The notes under the pieces were generated by a model, which was given only the letters and a program-made list of their open reading frames with translations, did not search any database and was not told the DNA's origin. This document shows, piece by piece, positions 15,292-18,088 of a stretch of DNA of 18,088 nucleotides. Both the position numbers and the translations under genes were made by a program. Positions within the stretch are counted from its first letter, which is position 1. Each line of letters begins with the position of its first letter. This DNA is from Lachnospiraceae bacterium (GTDB lineage Bacteria; Bacillota; Clostridia; Lachnospirales; Lachnospiraceae), in assembly GCA_900772845.1 (NCBI GenBank), contig CAAGSD010000066.1, forward strand, positions 1 through 18,088. Direction: 5' to 3'.

Positions 15292-15421
15292 ATACAAAAG
15301 AAACGAAAGGCATGGAGAAAATGGTAATCAGACGCAGTATTTGGGACTGGGCTATGATGAGGACGAGATTAACAAAGTTTCTTACAGATGGGACGATTAC
15401 ACCGGCGTGATATCAAAATAA
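15292..15421 (+). pseudogene. Possible remnant of an unidentified coding region
   Basis: Between the ATPase stop and the duplicated lipoprotein end, one frame reads through a protein-like stretch (around 15317-15418: QTQYLGLGYDEDEINK then VSYRWDDYTGVISK) ending at TAA 15419-15421. It has no start codon or ribosome binding site and is not similar to the lipoprotein. It looks like the 3' end of another gene left by rearrangement, but could be chance. Confidence 0.3.
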
Positions 15422-15711
15422 GTAGTGACGATGACTTGAAAATACTGGAAGAAGTGGAGAGAACAGCGGACAGAATGACTGTGTACCGGATAGCAAAGGA
15501 CTTCACAAATACATATTTTCAAGAGGAATACACAGGCGAAGCTGAGATCATGGGAATCAAGGGACTTTCCGGGGTGGATACGGACAGCAAGGGTGACTGC
15601 ATGGTGGAAGTAGAGTTCCGGCCGGTACAGGAGGATTCGCTATCGTATCTGCTTGTGACGTTTGGATATGATGAGATGGGATGGACGATCCACAGTTATG
15701 GGCTGGAATAG
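15421..15711 (+). pseudogene. Truncated duplicate of the lipoprotein C terminus
   Basis: From 15421 the DNA matches the end of the lipoprotein gene (13464-13754) codon for codon: 96 aligned residues, about 13 substitutions by my count, no internal indels, and only a final Lys codon missing. It lacks the signal peptide, lipobox and first two thirds. An ATG at 15388 opens the frame but gives an unrelated basic leader (MGRLHRRDIK) with no ribosome binding site, so expression is doubtful. Many differences are synonymous or conservative, which suggests the copy was under selection for a time, or was duplicated from a diverged allele. It brackets the ATPase gene together with the intact copy. Confidence 0.85.
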
Positions 15712-15840
15712 TAGAAAACGTGGAGATTAACAGAGGCTGCATACTGGATTTTGAATGTATGCAAAAGTGATGCCTTCAGAGGAAGATGTGAACCAGCCAT
15801 AAAATTTGCTTTCAAAATGTTGTTATTGGTATTTATTAAT

Positions 15841-16161
15841 TTACAAAATTTCAATCATCTTTAATATCTTTTGTTTCTTTTCATTATCGCAGTTCTTTAA
15901 TGCTCTTAATATTTCATTGTCTAATGCAAGAGATGAATTTTCATATTGGTCGGATAAAAGATAATCTATCGAGGTATTGAGAGCATTTGCGATAGCGAGA
16001 AGTACATTCAAACTAACTTTTGTGTGATTATTCTCAATATTTGAAATATGCGAAGTATTGCAACTAACCATTTCTGCTAAATTATCTTGTGTTAAACTTC
16101 TATTAATACGTATCTCCTTTATTTTCAATCCTAACATTTTATAATCTATTTCCTGCTGCAA
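15841..16161 (-). CDS. XRE-family HTH regulator
   Basis: A 106-residue DNA-binding protein. Residues about 10-68 form a Cro/C1-type HTH (IKEIRINRSLTQDNLAEMV, then HISNIENNHTKVSLNVLLAIANAL), followed by DYLL and a short helical tail that may dimerise. The start is a TTG at 16161, supported by AGGTGGTG 6 bases upstream. The first in-frame ATG (Met9, 16137) has a poorer site. An ATG 4 bases upstream of the TTG is in another frame and reaches a stop after eight codons. It is the only minus-strand gene in the window and lies between the duplicated lipoprotein fragment and the LytTR gene. It may regulate itself or its neighbours. It has no adjacent toxin-like partner on its strand. Confidence 0.85.
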   Translation of the reverse strand: MQQEIDYKMLGLKIKEIRINRSLTQDNLAEMVSCNTSHISNIENNHTKVSLNVLLAIANALNTSIDYLLSDQYENSSLALDNEILRALKNCDNEKKQKILKMIEIL

Positions 16162-16180
16162 TCATAACACCACCTTGCCT

Positions 16181-16209
16181 ATATAAGTACTTTTATACTC
16201 TAATTGCAA
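16181..16209 (-). promoter_or_regulatory. Candidate promoter of the XRE regulator
   Basis: Read on the minus strand, TTGCAA (16209-16204) and TTATAT (16186-16181) are spaced by 17 bases and lie about 20 bases before the TTG start. The match is good but the region is AT-rich, so chance similarity is possible. Confidence 0.5.
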
Positions 16210-16440
16210 TATTGATAGTTTTGTGTTAGAATAATCTAAACAAGTTAATTGTACTCATATAGACAAAATGCAAGAAAGAGATGTTGAGATGTATTGCAGG
16301 GAAAATGACATGCAGATTAAAGAAAAACAGAAAGTATGAGCAAAGTGAGACTATAGAGTTACCACCATATTAGCGTATGAGGATAACTAAATAATGAAAA
16401 TAGCAAATGAAAAATAGAGTAATTTAACGGTATAAGACAA
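16210..16440. other. AT-rich intergenic region upstream of the LytTR gene
   Basis: An inverted repeat TTAGA-ATAA-TCTAA (16226-16239) lies just upstream of the minus-strand promoter and could be a regulator site. I see no convincing plus-strand promoter and no Shine-Dalgarno sequence before the LytTR start. A 23-codon ORF at 16268-16339 has no ribosome binding site and is probably not a gene. Confidence 0.4.
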
Positions 16441-17130
16441 ATGCACACAGTGATATTAGACACTACGCAACAGAATAGCAGAAGAATATCAGATTTTATA
16501 AGTGAAAAATATCCCGGGTGGAATGTTAATGCCTACCCAACAACCTTTGCGTTGGCGACAGCCGTATATGATGAATTCAAGGGTGATGTTGATCTGCTAA
16601 TGATACATGTGGATGCAGACAGGAAAAGTATTGAATTAGCAAAGGACTTACAGGATTATTTCCCTAATATCAGGATAGTGTTTTATTCAGAAAACACAGA
16701 ATGTGCAGAAGAAATATTCAAGGCTGTGCCTACTTATTTTTTAAAGTTACCTTTTCAGGAGCAGTATTTGAAAATGGCGCTTGAAAGGGTTCGGATGGGG
16801 GTGGAGGAGGATATTGGGAGAACACTTGTTTTGCAGTCCCATGGGCAGAAACAGAAAATTCGGTTTTCAGCAATCAGATACATAGAAAGCATTGGAAGAA
16901 AGCTGTTATTGTATACAGATGATGGTTCCTTTGAAACTTATATGACAGTGGAGGATGCAATGGCGAAGCTTCCGCAGCAGTTCGTACAGTGCCATCGAAG
17001 TTATATTGTCAATCTTAATCGAGTTGAGAAGTATAGCACGGAGGGAATGCTTCTTGCAAATGGTGAATTAGTTCCCATATCCAGAACATATCAGAAGAAA
17101 ATGAAGGAACTGCTAACCATGGAAAGATGA
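16441..17130 (+). CDS. LytTR DNA-binding regulator with degenerate receiver domain
   Basis: A 229-residue regulator. The C-terminal half (about 128-226) is a LytTR domain (IRYIESIGRKLLLYTDDG, CHRSYIVNLNRVEKY, VPISRTY), which binds DNA through beta strands. The N-terminal half has the secondary-structure rhythm of a receiver, but the key residues are lost. The beta-3 segment DLLMIHVDAD puts His56 where the phosphoacceptor Asp should be, the N-terminal acidic pair is reduced to one Asp (D7), and the lysine motif is shifted (FLKLPF). It should therefore not be regulated by ordinary phosphorylation. The start has no clear ribosome binding site, so translation may be weak. It lies 47 bases before the TPR protein gene, probably as one unit. 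Confidence 0.85.
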   Translation: MHTVILDTTQQNSRRISDFISEKYPGWNVNAYPTTFALATAVYDEFKGDVDLLMIHVDADRKSIELAKDLQDYFPNIRIVFYSENTECAEEIFKAVPTYFLKLPFQEQYLKMALERVRMGVEEDIGRTLVLQSHGQKQKIRFSAIRYIESIGRKLLLYTDDGSFETYMTVEDAMAKLPQQFVQCHRSYIVNLNRVEKYSTEGMLLANGELVPISRTYQKKMKELLTMER

Positions 17131-17177
17131 AATTGAAAATTTTTTTGTAAAAAGGTGAGAAAGTGTAGGGGGAAGAA

Positions 17178-18059
17178 ATGATAACAAAAAGTAAATCATT
17201 AACAAAGGTTCTAATTGCATTAGGAACAGTAATCTTGATAGCAATTGCAGCAATAGTTACAACTGTAGGCTTGACGGGACAGAGTAAGGACAGAAAATTG
17301 CAGATGCAATTAGATCTTGGTAATAAATATTTGACAGAAGGACAGTATGAGGATGCTGTTGTAGCATTTGAAGCAGCGATATCAATTGAGCCCAAGACTC
17401 CTGAGGCGTACAAGGGACTGGCAGAGGCTTATGAAGCTATGGGAGATTATGAAGCAGCAAAAGAAGCGTTACAGCGAGGAATAGAAGCTACAGCGGATGA
17501 AGGACTGCAAGATTATCAGGAGACTATAGAAGAGGCACAGAAAAAGCAGGAAGCGGAGAAAGCAGCGGAGGCGGAAGCACGTCGACAGGAAGAGGAACGG
17601 AAAAGAGCACAGGATAAATATTCAAATGGAGAATTGAGCCTTTTTTTGACAAATTATTTGAAGTATAGCAAAAATGATTTTGATGTTGAACACATAGATT
17701 ATCTGACTATATTAAGCTATGTATATGCATATGTTGAGGATAAAGCAGCTGATGCGGTGGAGATTGTAGGTACGGGTGAGTGGATTCCGAAAAATCTTGT
17801 GGATAGCATTGCAGAGGAAACATATGGCTGTGATGTCCCTGAACAAGACTATGATTATGTCACATTTTCGGAAGATGGATTTCTCTATCCGGCAATGGGA
17901 TTGCCGGGGAGTTGGGGAATAGAGTATGCAATCATTGATTCTGTGACTGAGGAAAATGGCATATATCAGATAGCCTTTCTTGATACTTATTATATGGGAG
18001 CAGAGGGAAAAACGGATGAAGAATTGAAGGCAATATATGACTATACAACAGATCAGTAA
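17178..18059 (+). CDS. Membrane-anchored TPR and coiled-coil protein
   Basis: A 293-residue protein with a single hydrophobic N-terminal segment (about 10-33) after a basic start, so it is probably anchored with the bulk outside. Residues 42-109 are two tetratricopeptide repeats (GNKYLTEGQYEDAVVAFEAAI, then GLAEAYEAMGDYEAAKEALQRGI). Residues about 112-148 form a charged Glu/Lys/Ala-rich coiled coil, and 150-293 is an acidic domain I cannot assign. A strong SD (GGGGGAAG) precedes the ATG. Location directly after the LytTR regulator suggests co-expression; the TPRs suggest a protein-binding scaffold at the envelope. The downstream 29 bases contain no further recognisable feature. Confidence 0.85.
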   Translation: MITKSKSLTKVLIALGTVILIAIAAIVTTVGLTGQSKDRKLQMQLDLGNKYLTEGQYEDAVVAFEAAISIEPKTPEAYKGLAEAYEAMGDYEAAKEALQRGIEATADEGLQDYQETIEEAQKKQEAEKAAEAEARRQEEERKRAQDKYSNGELSLFLTNYLKYSKNDFDVEHIDYLTILSYVYAYVEDKAADAVEIVGTGEWIPKNLVDSIAEETYGCDVPEQDYDYVTFSEDGFLYPAMGLPGSWGIEYAIIDSVTEENGIYQIAFLDTYYMGAEGKTDEELKAIYDYTTDQ

Positions 18060-18088
18060 GATTTGAGACAGAACTTCTGGATCAGGAA

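Noticed and set aside
15388..15420. ATG opening the duplicated lipoprotein fragment as a real gene start
   Set aside because: It has no ribosome binding site, and the leader residues are unrelated to the parent protein.
15738..15763. Inverted repeat TGCATAC / GTATGCA as a terminator
   Set aside because: The stem is only 7 bp and AT-rich, with a 12-nt loop and no T-run on either strand.
16268..16339. 23-codon plus-strand ORF
   Set aside because: It has no ribosome binding site and no visible family signature; left as intergenic.

Overview
The window looks like a chromosomal segment of a Gram-positive anaerobe of class Clostridia, most likely family Lachnospiraceae. The grounds are strong AGGAGG-type ribosome binding sites, a T-box leader controlling a biosynthetic operon, coding sequences rich in GGA/ATC/GAA/CTG codons, and the protein families present. 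I inferred this from gene style only; no database search was possible.

Left part (1-3764): an operon for a two-component system. It holds the 3' end of a secreted or surface protein with two Asp-rich calcium-loop motifs (VCBS/FG-GAP-like), an OmpR-family response regulator, a HAMP-containing sensor histidine kinase and a membrane-anchored protein of unknown function. The genes overlap or nearly touch, so they are probably co-transcribed.

Centre (3806-11067): a complete tryptophan operon, trpE-trpGD(fusion)-trpC-trpF-trpB-trpA, converting chorismate to tryptophan. It has its own promoter (TTGACG-17-TAATAT), a T-box leader and a final intrinsic terminator. The leader has a UGG specifier, a UGGC bulge suited to a tRNA ending GCCA, and mutually exclusive antiterminator and terminator. 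Two long imperfect palindromes interrupt the otherwise compact operon, one between the T-box terminator and trpE and one between trpF and trpB. They look like REP/MITE-type intergenic elements or extra RNA structures.

Right part (11068-18088): AT-richer accessory DNA. In order it contains: (i) a predicted type II toxin-antitoxin pair, with an MqsR-like toxin and an unusually long antitoxin joining a degenerate zinc finger, an HTH and a SocA/DUF4065 (Panacea-like) domain, behind a consensus promoter overlapped by a 14-bp palindrome; (ii) a lipoprotein gene; (iii) an AAA_14/DUF4143 ATPase gene preceded by a strong promoter and a 32-bp-period array of TGTGA-N6-TCACA palindromes; (iv) a truncated second copy of the lipoprotein's last 96 codons; (v) a minus-strand XRE-type regulator; (vi) a LytTR regulator whose receiver domain has lost the phosphoacceptor aspartate; (vii) a membrane-anchored TPR/coiled-coil protein. 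The duplication around the ATPase and the operator-like array suggest this segment was built by insertion and recombination next to the trp operon.

The best candidates for less-described biology are the fused-antitoxin TA module, the ATPase with its periodic operator array, and the phosphorylation-independent LytTR/TPR pair.
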